Below are positions 20,882 to 29,011 of a DNA stretch of 64,000 bases, in pieces; position 1 is the stretch's first letter, and each line of letters begins with the position of its first letter. The notes beneath the pieces are model-generated. The model had not been told where the DNA came from. It ran no database searches and worked only from the letters and a program-made list of their open reading frames with translations. A program made the translations under genes and the position numbers. The DNA is from JAFMJV01 sp034436555 (lineage in GTDB: Bacteria; Chloroflexota; Limnocylindria; Limnocylindrales; CSP1-4). The stretch covers positions 1 to 64,000 of the forward strand of contig DAOTUU010000025.1 of NCBI GenBank assembly GCA_034436555.1, in the 5' to 3' direction.

Positions 20882-20912
20882 GGGTATCCTCGGGTGAGGC
20901 CTGAGGATACCC
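20882..20912. promoter_or_regulatory. 31-bp perfect palindrome (operator candidate) between divergent catabolic units
   Basis: GGGTATCCTC (20882-20891) and GAGGATACCC (20903-20912) are perfect 10-bp arms with centres 21 bp apart, two helical turns, as expected for a dimeric repressor. Each arm contains TATCCT, a plausible -10 hexamer for one of the two directions. The site sits between eda-kdgK and the rightward cassette. I see no further gene in 20849-21132. Confidence 0.6.
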
Positions 20913-21132
20913 GGACCGCCGGTCGATCCGAGGCCGGACCGCGTCCCGTGCGCGCCGGCCGGATCGGCTGACCAGGAGACGGGACCGCCGCGGAAGGAGG
21001 AGCCAGCGCCCATCGCCAGCATGCAGGTCCATGGTCACGACCCCGATCCCCGAGATGAGGATGGCGGGTCACATGGGCGCCGCGACGGTCCGCCGAGCGG
21101 ATCGGCGGCGTGGATCGGAGGGTTCCTTTCTC

Positions 21133-21213
21133 ATGCGAACGAGACACCTCCGCGGCCTCACGGCCGTGGTCGCCCTGAGCGCGCTCGCGATCGTCGCAGT
21201 CGCGCCAGCGTGA
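21133..21213 (+). CDS. 26-residue orphan signal-peptide ORF
   Basis: GGAGGG lies about 9 nt before this ATG. The product is a complete classical signal sequence (basic MRTRHLRG, then a 14-residue hydrophobic core, then VAPA) followed immediately by a stop, 13 bp before the next gene. It may be the stump of a deleted secreted or solute-binding protein, or a leader peptide coupling translation of the cassette. I do not recognise a function. Confidence 0.5.
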   Translation: MRTRHLRGLTAVVALSALAIVAVAPA

Positions 21214-21226
21214 GCGTGAGGAACGA

Positions 21227-22048
21227 TTGACCCACCAATCGCCACCCGCCCGCGCCCGCCTCGCCGGTCGCGTCGCGGTCATCACGGGGAGCACCGGCAT
21301 CGCGGCCGCGGCGGCGCACCGCTTCGCGAGGGAGGGCGCCAGGGTGTTCGCGATCTCGCGCACGGAGGCGAACTGGCGGTCGCTCGTGGAGGCGCTGCAT
21401 GCGTCTGGAGCCCAGGCGGACGGCGCCACGGCAGATCTCCAGGATGAGGTCGCCGCGGAGCGCGCCGTGGCGGGGGCCAGCGAGCGGTTCGGGCGGCTGG
21501 ACGCCCTGTTCAACGTCGCGGGTGGCAGCGGCCGGCGCTTCGGAGACGGCCTCGTGGACCAGATGACGATGGACGGCTGGGAGCGCACCCTGGCGCTCAA
21601 CGCACGGACGCACGTGACCGCCACCCGAGCCGTGCTGCGCCGGATGCTGGCCCAGGAACGGGACGCGGACGGCCAGCGCGGAGCCATCGTGACCATGGCC
21701 AGCATCCTCGCGGTCGCGCCCAACGCGGAGCTGTTCCCGACCCACGCCTACGCCGCGTCCAAGGGCGCCATCATCGCCCTCACCACGGCCATGGCCGCGG
21801 CGTACGTGACGCGGGGCATCCGCGTGAACGCGGTCGCGCCGGCGCTGACCACGAGCCAGATGAGCACGCGGGCGGCGGCCGATGCCGCGACCCAGGCCTT
21901 CGCGGTCCGCCGGCAGCCGCTCGTCGGGGGCTTCCTGGCCGCCGATGACGTGGCCGCGGCCGCGCTGTTCCTGCTGTCTGGGGACTCCCGGGCGATCACC
22001 GGCCAGATGCTGGTCGTGGACGGCGGCTGGTCGGTGACGGGAGCCTGA
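21227..22048 (+). CDS. Short-chain dehydrogenase/reductase
   Basis: This 273-residue SDR has the catalytic triad Ser159, Tyr175 and Lys179 (YAASK) and NVAGG at 96-100. The cofactor loop is degenerate: TGSTGIA (20-26) is one residue shorter than the usual TGxxxGIG and ends in Ala, so NAD(P) binding may be altered. A TTG start at 21227 follows GAGGA. It is the first full gene of a coupled four-gene cassette and probably oxidises a hydroxyl group of a sugar or sugar-acid-like substrate, which is inference from the context. Confidence 0.85.
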   Translation: MTHQSPPARARLAGRVAVITGSTGIAAAAAHRFAREGARVFAISRTEANWRSLVEALHASGAQADGATADLQDEVAAERAVAGASERFGRLDALFNVAGGSGRRFGDGLVDQMTMDGWERTLALNARTHVTATRAVLRRMLAQERDADGQRGAIVTMASILAVAPNAELFPTHAYAASKGAIIALTTAMAAAYVTRGIRVNAVAPALTTSQMSTRAAADAATQAFAVRRQPLVGGFLAADDVAAAALFLLSGDSRAITGQMLVVDGGWSVTGA

Positions 22049-22052
22049 TGCG

Positions 22053-23456
22053 TTGACGGAGATCCGGCTCAGCCCGCCGCTGCTGGCGTCGGCCGACGTC
22101 GTCGTGGTCGGGTCGGGGTCTGCGGGTGCCACCGCCGCGATCGCCGCGGCCCGCACCGGCGCTCGGACGCTGCTCATCGAGAAGCTGCCCTTCCTGGGCG
22201 GCACCAGCACCGCGGTCCTGGACACGTTCTACGGCTTCCACACGCCCGGCACCCATGCCACCAAGGTGGTCGGCGGCATCCCCGATGACGTGGTCGCCGC
22301 CCTTCGGGCGCTCGGGCCGGTGGTGGAGCGGCCCAACACGTACGGCGCGGGCACGGGCATCACCTATCACCCGGAGCACCTCAAGGTGGTCTGGGAGCGG
22401 CTGACGGAACAGGCGGGCGTGCGCACGCTGCTCCACGCGTTCCTCCAGCACGCGACCGTCCGGGATGGACGCATCGAGGAGCTGATGGTGGCCACCAAGG
22501 CGGGCCTCGCACGGGTGGCCGGCAGGGTCTTCGTGGATGCGTCGGGTGATGCCGACCTGTGCTTCCACGCGGGCTTCGGGTTCGAGACGGCGGGCGAGGT
22601 GGATCCCGCCCAGACGCTGACCACCACGTTCCGGATGGTCAACGTCGACTGGGCGGCGCGGCGGGCCATCGGCCGGGACGGACTGCACGCTCTGATGGCG
22701 GAGGCGGCCGAGGGCGGCGACTACCGGCTGCCCCGGCGGGAGGGATCCGACCACGCGATGAGCGTGGCGGGCATGAGCGCGACGGTCATGACGCGCCTCG
22801 CCTCGACCCGCCTGGATGAGGGCGGGCTGATCAGCGCGACCGACCCGTGGTTCCTCACGGACGCGGAGGTCGCGGGGCGTCGCCAGGCGCTGGAGTACGC
22901 CCGGTTCCTGGTCGACCGCGTCCCGGGCTACGCGGACGCGTCGCTCGCGGGGCTGTCCACCCAGGTGGGCGTCCGGGAGACGCGGCGGGTGTTCGGGGAT
23001 GCGCGGCTTACGCGCGAGGATGTCCTGGGCGCTCGTCGCTTCGCCGACGAGGTCGGCCTGTGCGGGGCGCCCATCGAGGACCATCAGGGCGGCGCCGACA
23101 CGCGCTGGGCCTACCTGCCCGATGGCGAGGTCGTGGGCATCCCCTATCGGACGCTGCTCGTGCGGGATGCCGCGAACGTGCTCGTCGCCGGCCGCTGCTT
23201 CTCGGCCACCCACGACGCCCACGCCTCGGTCCGCTCGATGGCCCAGTGCATGGCCATGGGCCAGGCCGCGGGCACCGCGGCGGCGCTCGCGGTCGCCAGC
23301 CGCGCGGATCCCCGGGACGTCCCCGCCCATCGGCTGCGGGCGCGCCTGCGCGCCGATGGCGCCGTGCTCGACCTGGCCGCACCATCGTCGGCCGCACCAT
23401 CGTCGGCCGCCCCTCCCGCCCCCGTGCGCACGCCCAGCCCAGGAGCATCGTCATGA
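22053..23456 (+). CDS. FAD-dependent oxidoreductase
   Basis: This 467-residue flavoprotein has an N-terminal dinucleotide-binding fold (VVVVGSGSAGATAAIAAAR, then LLIEK) and the FAD_oxidored-type motif FLGGTSTAV. VDASGDADL and a C-terminal NVLVAGRCFSATHDAHASVR complete the FAD site. The last 35 residues are an Ala/Pro/Ser tail partly made by a 15-bp duplication (23376-23405). It starts with TTG 4 bp after the SDR stop, and its stop overlaps the next gene (ATGA). It probably dehydrogenates the cassette substrate; the electron acceptor is unknown. Confidence 0.88.
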   Translation: MTEIRLSPPLLASADVVVVGSGSAGATAAIAAARTGARTLLIEKLPFLGGTSTAVLDTFYGFHTPGTHATKVVGGIPDDVVAALRALGPVVERPNTYGAGTGITYHPEHLKVVWERLTEQAGVRTLLHAFLQHATVRDGRIEELMVATKAGLARVAGRVFVDASGDADLCFHAGFGFETAGEVDPAQTLTTTFRMVNVDWAARRAIGRDGLHALMAEAAEGGDYRLPRREGSDHAMSVAGMSATVMTRLASTRLDEGGLISATDPWFLTDAEVAGRRQALEYARFLVDRVPGYADASLAGLSTQVGVRETRRVFGDARLTREDVLGARRFADEVGLCGAPIEDHQGGADTRWAYLPDGEVVGIPYRTLLVRDAANVLVAGRCFSATHDAHASVRSMAQCMAMGQAAGTAAALAVASRADPRDVPAHRLRARLRADGAVLDLAAPSSAAPSSAAPPAPVRTPSPGASS

Positions 23457-24415
23457 CGTTCATCCGCACCGTGCTCGGGGACATCGCGCCCTCGGAGCTC
23501 GGCATCACCTACAGTCACGAGCACCTCGCCATCGCCGCAGGCCGGATGACCGAGCGGTCGCCCGACTTCCGGCTGGACGACCCGGCCAGGGCGGTCGACG
23601 AGCTCGCGCCGGCCCAGGCGCTGGGTCTGCGGTCTGTCGTGGACGCGATGCCCTGTGACGCGGGCCGGGACGCCGAGCTGCTCGCTGAGATCAGCCGCCG
23701 CAGCGGCATCCACGTCATCGCGTCCACCGGCGCCCACGCCGAGCGCCACTACCCGGAGCGCCACTGGACGCTGCGACTGCCCATCGACGAGATGGCGGGC
23801 CTGTTCGCCGCGGACATCGACGTGGGTATCGACGCGCTCGACTACGGCGCCCCGGTGGTGCGGCGGACACCCCACCGGGCGGGCGTCATCAAGGTCGCGG
23901 GCTCCGCGGCGACCCTGGGCGAGCGCGACCGACGGGTGTTCGAGGCGGCGGCGCTCGCGTCGCGCGCCACGGGCTGCCCCATCCTGACCCACTGTGAGGG
24001 CGGCCGGGGCGGCACGGAGCAGGTGGCCTGGCTGACGCGGCACGGTGCCCGGGCGGAGCACATCGCGCTGTCCCACGTCGACAAGGTGGTCGATCGCGGC
24101 TACCAGCGGGAGCTGTGGGAGACGGGCGCCTGCGTGGAGTACGACGGCGCGTTCCGCTGGGCCGACCAGCCCAACGGCACCCTCCAGCTGCTGGAGTGGG
24201 CCGCGGAGGACGGTCACCTGGGTCAGGTCGTGCTGGGCCTGGATGCCGCGCGACAGGGCTACTGGACCGCGTATGGTGGGTCGCCGGGCTGGGCGTTCCT
24301 GCTCGATGGGTTCACGCGCCGGATGGCGGAGCGCGGTCTCGGGGACCGCGAGCGGTGGGAGATGTTCGTGGCCAATCCGGCGCGGCTGTATGCGTTCTCG
24401 GAGGTGCACAGGTGA
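23453..24415 (+). CDS. Phosphotriesterase-family metal-dependent hydrolase
   Basis: This 320-residue amidohydrolase-superfamily protein has the phosphotriesterase metal site: His22 and His24 (YSHEHL), bridging Lys147 (GVIKVAG), His180 (LTHCEGG), His208 (LSHVD) and Asp264 (LGLDAA). Characterised relatives are lactonases or esterases, which fits hydrolysis of a lactone made by the upstream dehydrogenases. AGGAG precedes the ATG. Both ends overlap the neighbours by four bases (ATGA and GTGA). The exact substrate is unknown. Confidence 0.87.
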   Translation: MTFIRTVLGDIAPSELGITYSHEHLAIAAGRMTERSPDFRLDDPARAVDELAPAQALGLRSVVDAMPCDAGRDAELLAEISRRSGIHVIASTGAHAERHYPERHWTLRLPIDEMAGLFAADIDVGIDALDYGAPVVRRTPHRAGVIKVAGSAATLGERDRRVFEAAALASRATGCPILTHCEGGRGGTEQVAWLTRHGARAEHIALSHVDKVVDRGYQRELWETGACVEYDGAFRWADQPNGTLQLLEWAAEDGHLGQVVLGLDAARQGYWTAYGGSPGWAFLLDGFTRRMAERGLGDRERWEMFVANPARLYAFSEVHR

Positions 24416-25482
24416 AGGACGCGGCTTCGCGCGTGGGTCCGTACCAGCCGGCGCCGCTGGCGACGTCGGTCATCGGGTCGCACGCCCGGCCGGGATGGCT
24501 GGAGGTCGCGGTCGCCGCGGCGGGCAGGGACGAGCTGGGCCCGGTGGACGTCCGGGAGGTCCTGGACGACGCGGTGGACATGGCGCTGCGCGACCAGGAG
24601 GATGCGGGCATCGACATCGTCTCGGACGGGGAGATGCGTCGCGCGGGCTTCTTCACGGCGGAGTTCTATCGCCACCTGACGGGTGTGGCGCCCCTCCCCT
24701 CCGACCGGCGGCTGGGCGCGTCCGGCCACGACCAGCAGCACCGCTTCCGGGTGGTGGAGCCGATCGCCGCGCCGGACGGGCTGGGCGTCCTCGAGGAGTT
24801 CCGGTACGCGCGCACCCGCACGGGACGACCCATCAAGGTCACCATCCCGGGGCCGTTCACCCTGTCTGGCCGGCTCACGTGGGGGGATGGCCAGGTCTAC
24901 CCCGACCGTATCGCGGCCGCGGAGGCGTTCCTGCCCATCCTCGCCGCGGAGCTGGTGTCGCTGGCGGACGCGGGGGCGACCTACATCCAGATCGACGAGC
25001 CGTCTCCAGCCATCCACCCCGAGGCGTCCGATCGGTTCGCGGCGCTGTTCAACGCGGTGGTGGCGGATGTCCGGGACCGTGTCCGCGTGGCGGTCCACCT
25101 GTGCTTCGGCAACTTCCTGGGCCGGCCGCTCGCCAGGCGGCAGTACCGCCCCGTGCTGGAGCAGGCGCTCGCGTTCGATGCCCGGGAGCTGGTCCTGGAG
25201 TGGGCGAACCGGGAGATGGCGGAGCTGGACGTGGCTCGGGACGTGGCGGCCGCGGGCCGGGACCTGGGCGCCGGCGTGATCGACGTGAAGTCCTACCACC
25301 TGGAGTCGGCGGACGAGGTCGCGGCCCGAATCGACGCGCTGCTCGCAGCCGGCGTGCCCGCGGACCAGCTGCTGCTCGTGCCCGACTGCGGTTTCAGCCA
25401 GACGGCACGCTGGGCCACGAGGCCCAAGCTGCGTGCGCTCGTCGCAGGCCGGGATCTGGTGCTCGGCCGCGCGGGCGCGTGA
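24412..25482 (+). CDS. MetE-like (cobalamin-independent methionine synthase C-terminal type) protein
   Basis: This 356-residue protein has the MetE C-terminal fold with zinc ligands His229, Cys231 (VHLCFGN), Glu263 (LVLEWAN) and Cys326 (VPDCGFS), plus SDGEMRRAGF and YIQIDEP. It lacks the N-terminal half of true MetE. Because a complete metH lies nearby and this gene is coupled (GTGA) to three catabolic genes, a role in cleaving or transferring an alkyl or thioether group from the cassette substrate is more likely than methionine synthesis. That role is inference. Confidence 0.85.
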   Translation: MKDAASRVGPYQPAPLATSVIGSHARPGWLEVAVAAAGRDELGPVDVREVLDDAVDMALRDQEDAGIDIVSDGEMRRAGFFTAEFYRHLTGVAPLPSDRRLGASGHDQQHRFRVVEPIAAPDGLGVLEEFRYARTRTGRPIKVTIPGPFTLSGRLTWGDGQVYPDRIAAAEAFLPILAAELVSLADAGATYIQIDEPSPAIHPEASDRFAALFNAVVADVRDRVRVAVHLCFGNFLGRPLARRQYRPVLEQALAFDARELVLEWANREMAELDVARDVAAAGRDLGAGVIDVKSYHLESADEVAARIDALLAAGVPADQLLLVPDCGFSQTARWATRPKLRALVAGRDLVLGRAGA

Positions 25483-25553
25483 CCCTCGCGGAGCCCTCGC
25501 GCAGGGGGTCCGCACCCACCGATCTCGACTCGCCTGGATGGCATCCGGAACGC

Positions 25554-25628
25554 CGAACCGTGGACCACCGAACCGTGGACCACCGATCGGCGGGGCACCG
25601 ATCGGCGGGGCACCGATCGGCGGCGAGG
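25554..25628. repeat. 15-bp tandem repeats, two variants
   Basis: CGAACCGTGGACCAC occurs twice (25554-25583), followed by CGATCGGCGGGGCAC twice (25584-25613) and a partial fifth copy. They lie in a 432-bp stretch (25483-25914) with no convincing gene. The rest of the stretch repeats GATCGGTGC and CGGGTCGG words. Confidence 0.8.
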
Positions 25629-25901
25629 GCGGGCCTGGTCCACCCGGTGCACCACCGGACGGTCGGGGGACGCTCCGTCGGCCGATCGGTGCACCTCGCG
25701 ATCCAAGCGTCCGCGCCAGGCCCCGATCGGTGCGCGGGGCGGACCATCCGACGAGCGGACCGGGTGCCGTCCGCCCGGTGGTGCATCCGATGCACATCCG
25801 GGCGCACCGGGTCGGAATCCGTGCGCGCCGGGTCGGACACGCGGACGGCTGCCTGCCCGCGGAGGTGGCGAGCGACACTTCCCCAAAGTACGACCGCGGC
25901 C

Positions 25902-25907
25902 TATCAT
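25902..25907 (+). promoter_or_regulatory. -10 hexamer TATCAT for the META-domain gene
   Basis: TATCAT ends 7 nt before the ATG at 25915, consistent with leaderless transcription; no Shine-Dalgarno is present. Confidence 0.5.
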
Positions 25908-25914
25908 CCACGCC

Positions 25915-27441
25915 ATGGAGCGACTGCTGCGTGCCGCCCTGGCGGCCACCCTGTCCATCCTGCTGGTCGCCGGCGCATCGCTGGCGGTCATGCAGGCAGG
26001 CCCTGACGACCTCGCCACCCTCCAGGCGGCGCCCTGGACGCTGAGCGAGCTGGACGGCGAGTCGATCGACGCGAGCGCCGGGATCACGGCCGCCTTCGGC
26101 GCGGACGGATCGCTCAGCGGCTCCGCTGGCTGCAACACCTACTCGGGCGACTATCAGACCGATGGCGCCATCCTCACGGTCGGCCCGCTCGCCTCGACGC
26201 GCAAGGCCTGCGAGGACCCGGTCATGCGGACCGAGGACACCTTCCTGGACCTGCTCCAGAACGCCGGCACGTGGTCGCTCGACGGCGGCGCGCTGGTCAT
26301 CACCGCGAGCGATGGAGGCGTCCTGCGGTTCGGTGGCGACACGGGCGAACCGGCGGCCTTCGCAGGCACCGACTGGCAGCTGCGCAGCATCAGCGGGCAG
26401 GATGTCCCCGCCGGGATCACCGCGAACGCCGTGTTCGCCGAGGACTTCCGGATCGCCGGCAACGCCGGCTGCAACCAGTACTCCGGCGACTATTCCATCG
26501 ACCAGGCCGCGATCGCGATCGGCCCGCTCGCCGCCACCCGCAAGCTCTGCGACCAGGCCGCGATGGACGTGGAGAACGCGTTCCTCAACGGCCTGGAGCA
26601 GGTGAGCACGCTGGACATCTCCGGTCAGACCCTGACCCTCTCGTCCGCGGACGGCAGCATCCAGCTCGTGCTCGAGGCGGGCGGCGGCCCATCACCGGCG
26701 GTCGCGCTGACCGGCACGACCTGGTCCCTCGTGGACCTCGACGGTGAGCCCGCGGTGGTCACCGACGGCGTGACCGTGACGTTCGGTGACGACGGCTCCA
26801 TCAACGGGTTCGGCGGCTGCAACACGCTGTTCGGGGACTACACCGTCGACGGCGAGGCACTGACCGTGACGGGCCTGGCCGCCACCCGCAAGTTCTGCGA
26901 CCAGGCCGTGATGGACCGCGAGGCGCTCGTGATGGCCATCCTGACCGACGCGGTCAGCGCGACCATCGAGGACGACGAGCTGACCGTCACCGCGAACGAC
27001 GGCGCGGAGCTGATCTTCCAGGCGGGCGGCCCGGTGCAGCCGACGCCCGGCCCGGTGGAGACGGCCGGACCGCAGCCGACGGCCCCTCCCGCCACGGCCG
27101 TGCCCACAGGCTCCATCGTGGGTCCCACCTGGGTGCTCACGACGCTCATGGACCAGCCGATGCCGAAGGGCATCATCGATGTCACGGTCTCCTTCGCGAC
27201 TGACGGCACCCTGTCGGGCAACGGCGGCTGCACGGACTACACGGGCAGCTACACGCTGGACGGGGAGAGCATCTCGATCGCGGGCATCACGCCCGTGGGC
27301 GAGTGCGGCGATGCCGCGCGCGGGAGCATCCAGGAAGGCCTGCTCCAGATGATGCCGTTCATGGACTCGGCCTCCATCGTGAACGGCGAGCTGCATCTCG
27401 GCAGCAGCTTCGGCATCTCCTCGACCTGGACCGCACAGTAG
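25915..27441 (+). CDS. Exported protein with four META (HslJ-like) domains
   Basis: This 508-residue protein has an N-terminal signal or anchor (about 1-28) and four META domains, each with the core GxxGCNxxxGDYxxDG. They are centred near residues 70, 185, 305 and 435; the fourth (GNGGCTDYTGSYTLDG) has Asp for Asn. A Pro/Thr-rich linker (about 373-400) separates domains three and four. HslJ-type domains occur in envelope stress or inhibitor-like proteins of poorly known function. Domains one to three share near-identical blocks such as LAATRKxCDQAxMD, so they arose by internal duplication. Confidence 0.85.
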   Translation: MERLLRAALAATLSILLVAGASLAVMQAGPDDLATLQAAPWTLSELDGESIDASAGITAAFGADGSLSGSAGCNTYSGDYQTDGAILTVGPLASTRKACEDPVMRTEDTFLDLLQNAGTWSLDGGALVITASDGGVLRFGGDTGEPAAFAGTDWQLRSISGQDVPAGITANAVFAEDFRIAGNAGCNQYSGDYSIDQAAIAIGPLAATRKLCDQAAMDVENAFLNGLEQVSTLDISGQTLTLSSADGSIQLVLEAGGGPSPAVALTGTTWSLVDLDGEPAVVTDGVTVTFGDDGSINGFGGCNTLFGDYTVDGEALTVTGLAATRKFCDQAVMDREALVMAILTDAVSATIEDDELTVTANDGAELIFQAGGPVQPTPGPVETAGPQPTAPPATAVPTGSIVGPTWVLTTLMDQPMPKGIIDVTVSFATDGTLSGNGGCTDYTGSYTLDGESISIAGITPVGECGDAARGSIQEGLLQMMPFMDSASIVNGELHLGSSFGISSTWTAQ

Positions 27442-27482
27442 GCCTCGCGGCCGCTCGCGGCGGCCGCCGGCACGTTGCCTGA

Positions 27483-27516
27483 CCCAGGGGGCGTCGCGCG
27501 AGCGGCGCCCCCTGGG
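27483..27516. terminator. Perfect 11-bp hairpin, bidirectional terminator
   Basis: CCCAGGGGGCG (27483-27493) pairs with CGCCCCCTGGG (27506-27516) around a 12-nt loop. It lies between the convergent META and glutaminyl cyclase genes. No U tract follows on either strand. Confidence 0.7.
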
Positions 27517-27542
27517 GATTCATGCGCCCCGGGGCGAATGAC

Positions 27543-28412
27543 TCACGGCTCGGAGATGCGCACCTCGATCGCCTCCGGCCACAGTTTGCCGGTCAGCAGG
27601 AACGTGTCGGCCCCCGGCACCTTCGCGATGCCGTTGAGCACCGCTCCCCGGTCGGCCACGGCCGGGTCTGGCTCCAGCAGGCCATCGGCGTCCAGGGCGC
27701 CCGTGACCGCACCCGTGGCGGGGTCGATGCGCACGATCCACTCGGTCTCCCAGACGTTCGCCCACACGGCGCCGTCCGCACACTCCAGCTCGTTGAGACG
27801 CCCGAGCGGCTGGCCCCCCGCCGTCACCGAGACCTGGCCCAGCACATCGAACGTCGCCGGGTCCCGGAACGTGAGCCTGTCGGACCCGTCGCTCATCACC
27901 AGGCGCTCGCCGTCGAAGCAGAGCCCCCAGCCCTCGCCGGAGTAGTCGAAGGTCCCGGTGGGCGCCAGCGTGTCCCGATCGAACCGGAACGCCCTGCCCT
28001 CCCTCCAGGTGAGCTGGATCAGCTCATCGCCCACCTGCGCCAGACCCTCTCCGTATGCCGCGTCAGGGGTGTCCGCCGCCCGCAGCACCTCGCCCGTGAG
28101 CGGATCGACCTCGCGCACCTGGGACCGCCCGGTGAGGCCGGTGCTCTCCCACAGGCGACCCGCGTCGTCGAACAGCAGACCCTCGGTCCAGGCGGCGGTG
28201 TCGTGCGGCATCCGCCGGACCACCTCGTAGGCGAGTCGCGCGATGGGCCCGGCCGGGGGCGCCACCGTGGGGCCGGTCGAGGGCAGCGCGGCAGGTGTCT
28301 CGACGGCGTCGCCGGGCTCGGGCGATGGGACGCCCGCGCGAGCGGGCCCGGGATGTGTGACACCCAGCGCGAGGAGCAGGGCGATCGGGAGGGACGGGGG
28401 GACGGACCGCAT
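27543..28412 (-). CDS. Secreted glutaminyl-peptide cyclotransferase (plant type)
   Basis: This 289-residue protein has a signal peptide of about 26 residues and a Pro/Ala/Thr spacer, then a five-bladed beta-propeller of the plant/bacterial glutaminyl cyclase family (WTEGLLFDD, YGEGLAQVG, GEGWGLCFDG, LNELECADG, NVWETEWIVRIDP). The enzyme converts N-terminal glutamine of peptides to pyroglutamate, outside the membrane. It is a single gene on the minus strand, divergent from the DinB gene. The ATG at 28412 is chosen because it immediately precedes the signal peptide. Confidence 0.85.
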   Translation of the reverse strand: MRSVPPSLPIALLLALGVTHPGPARAGVPSPEPGDAVETPAALPSTGPTVAPPAGPIARLAYEVVRRMPHDTAAWTEGLLFDDAGRLWESTGLTGRSQVREVDPLTGEVLRAADTPDAAYGEGLAQVGDELIQLTWREGRAFRFDRDTLAPTGTFDYSGEGWGLCFDGERLVMSDGSDRLTFRDPATFDVLGQVSVTAGGQPLGRLNELECADGAVWANVWETEWIVRIDPATGAVTGALDADGLLEPDPAVADRGAVLNGIAKVPGADTFLLTGKLWPEAIEVRISEP

Positions 28413-28492
28413 CAGCACAGTCTGACGCAGCCGCGCCGGACGGCGGGTGTGCGAGGATTCCGGCGTCCCGACGGAGCACGAGGAGAGAACGG

Positions 28493-29011
28493 ATGACCGA
28501 TTCCCGCGGCACGGACCTGATCGCCCGGATCGATTCCGCCGAGGCGCGCCTGGCCTCCCATGCGGGACGGCCGCTGCCGGCCGGCCGGACCGAGCCGTCG
28601 CCCGGTGGCGAGGAGACCTGGCAGGCGTCCCAGGTGTGGGGTCACCTCGCGGAGTTCCCGGCGTTCTGGACGGCGGCGGCCAGGCGGGTGCTGGAGGCCC
28701 CCGCCGACGCACCGGCGAGCTTCGGCCGGACGGGCACCGACCCGAGCCGTGTGGACGCCATCGCGGCGGCCTCCGGACAGCCGGTCGGGGAGCTGTTCGC
28801 GCGCTGTCGGGCGGGGCTGGACGACGCTCGCACGCTCATCGAGGGACTGTCGGGCGCCGACTGGGACCGCGTGGGGATCCACGTCGTGCGCGGCGAGATC
28901 CCGGTGTCCGGGATCCTCGACGGGATGGTCACGCGCCATCTCGAGGAGCACGCCGACCAGCTCGACCGGCTCGCCGCGGCGGTCTCGAGCGGGGACCCCT
29001 CAGCCCGATGA
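28493..29011 (+). CDS. DinB-family four-helix protein
   Basis: This 172-residue protein has the DinB/YfiT helical layout with potential metal ligands in VWGHLAEF and RHLEEHADQL. Family members are metal-binding, often thiol-dependent transferases (for example bacillithiol or mycothiol S-transferases) or damage-induced proteins of unknown role. GAGGAGAG precedes the ATG. Its last 12 bases overlap the end of the convergent MFS gene. No specific substrate can be given. Confidence 0.8.
   Translation: MTDSRGTDLIARIDSAEARLASHAGRPLPAGRTEPSPGGEETWQASQVWGHLAEFPAFWTAAARRVLEAPADAPASFGRTGTDPSRVDAIAAASGQPVGELFARCRAGLDDARTLIEGLSGADWDRVGIHVVRGEIPVSGILDGMVTRHLEEHADQLDRLAAAVSSGDPSAR

Noticed and set aside
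21021..21132. Longer version of the signal-peptide ORF starting near 21031
   Set aside because: The upstream codons are not hydrophobic or conserved-looking, whereas the ATG at 21133 has a Shine-Dalgarno and begins a textbook signal sequence.
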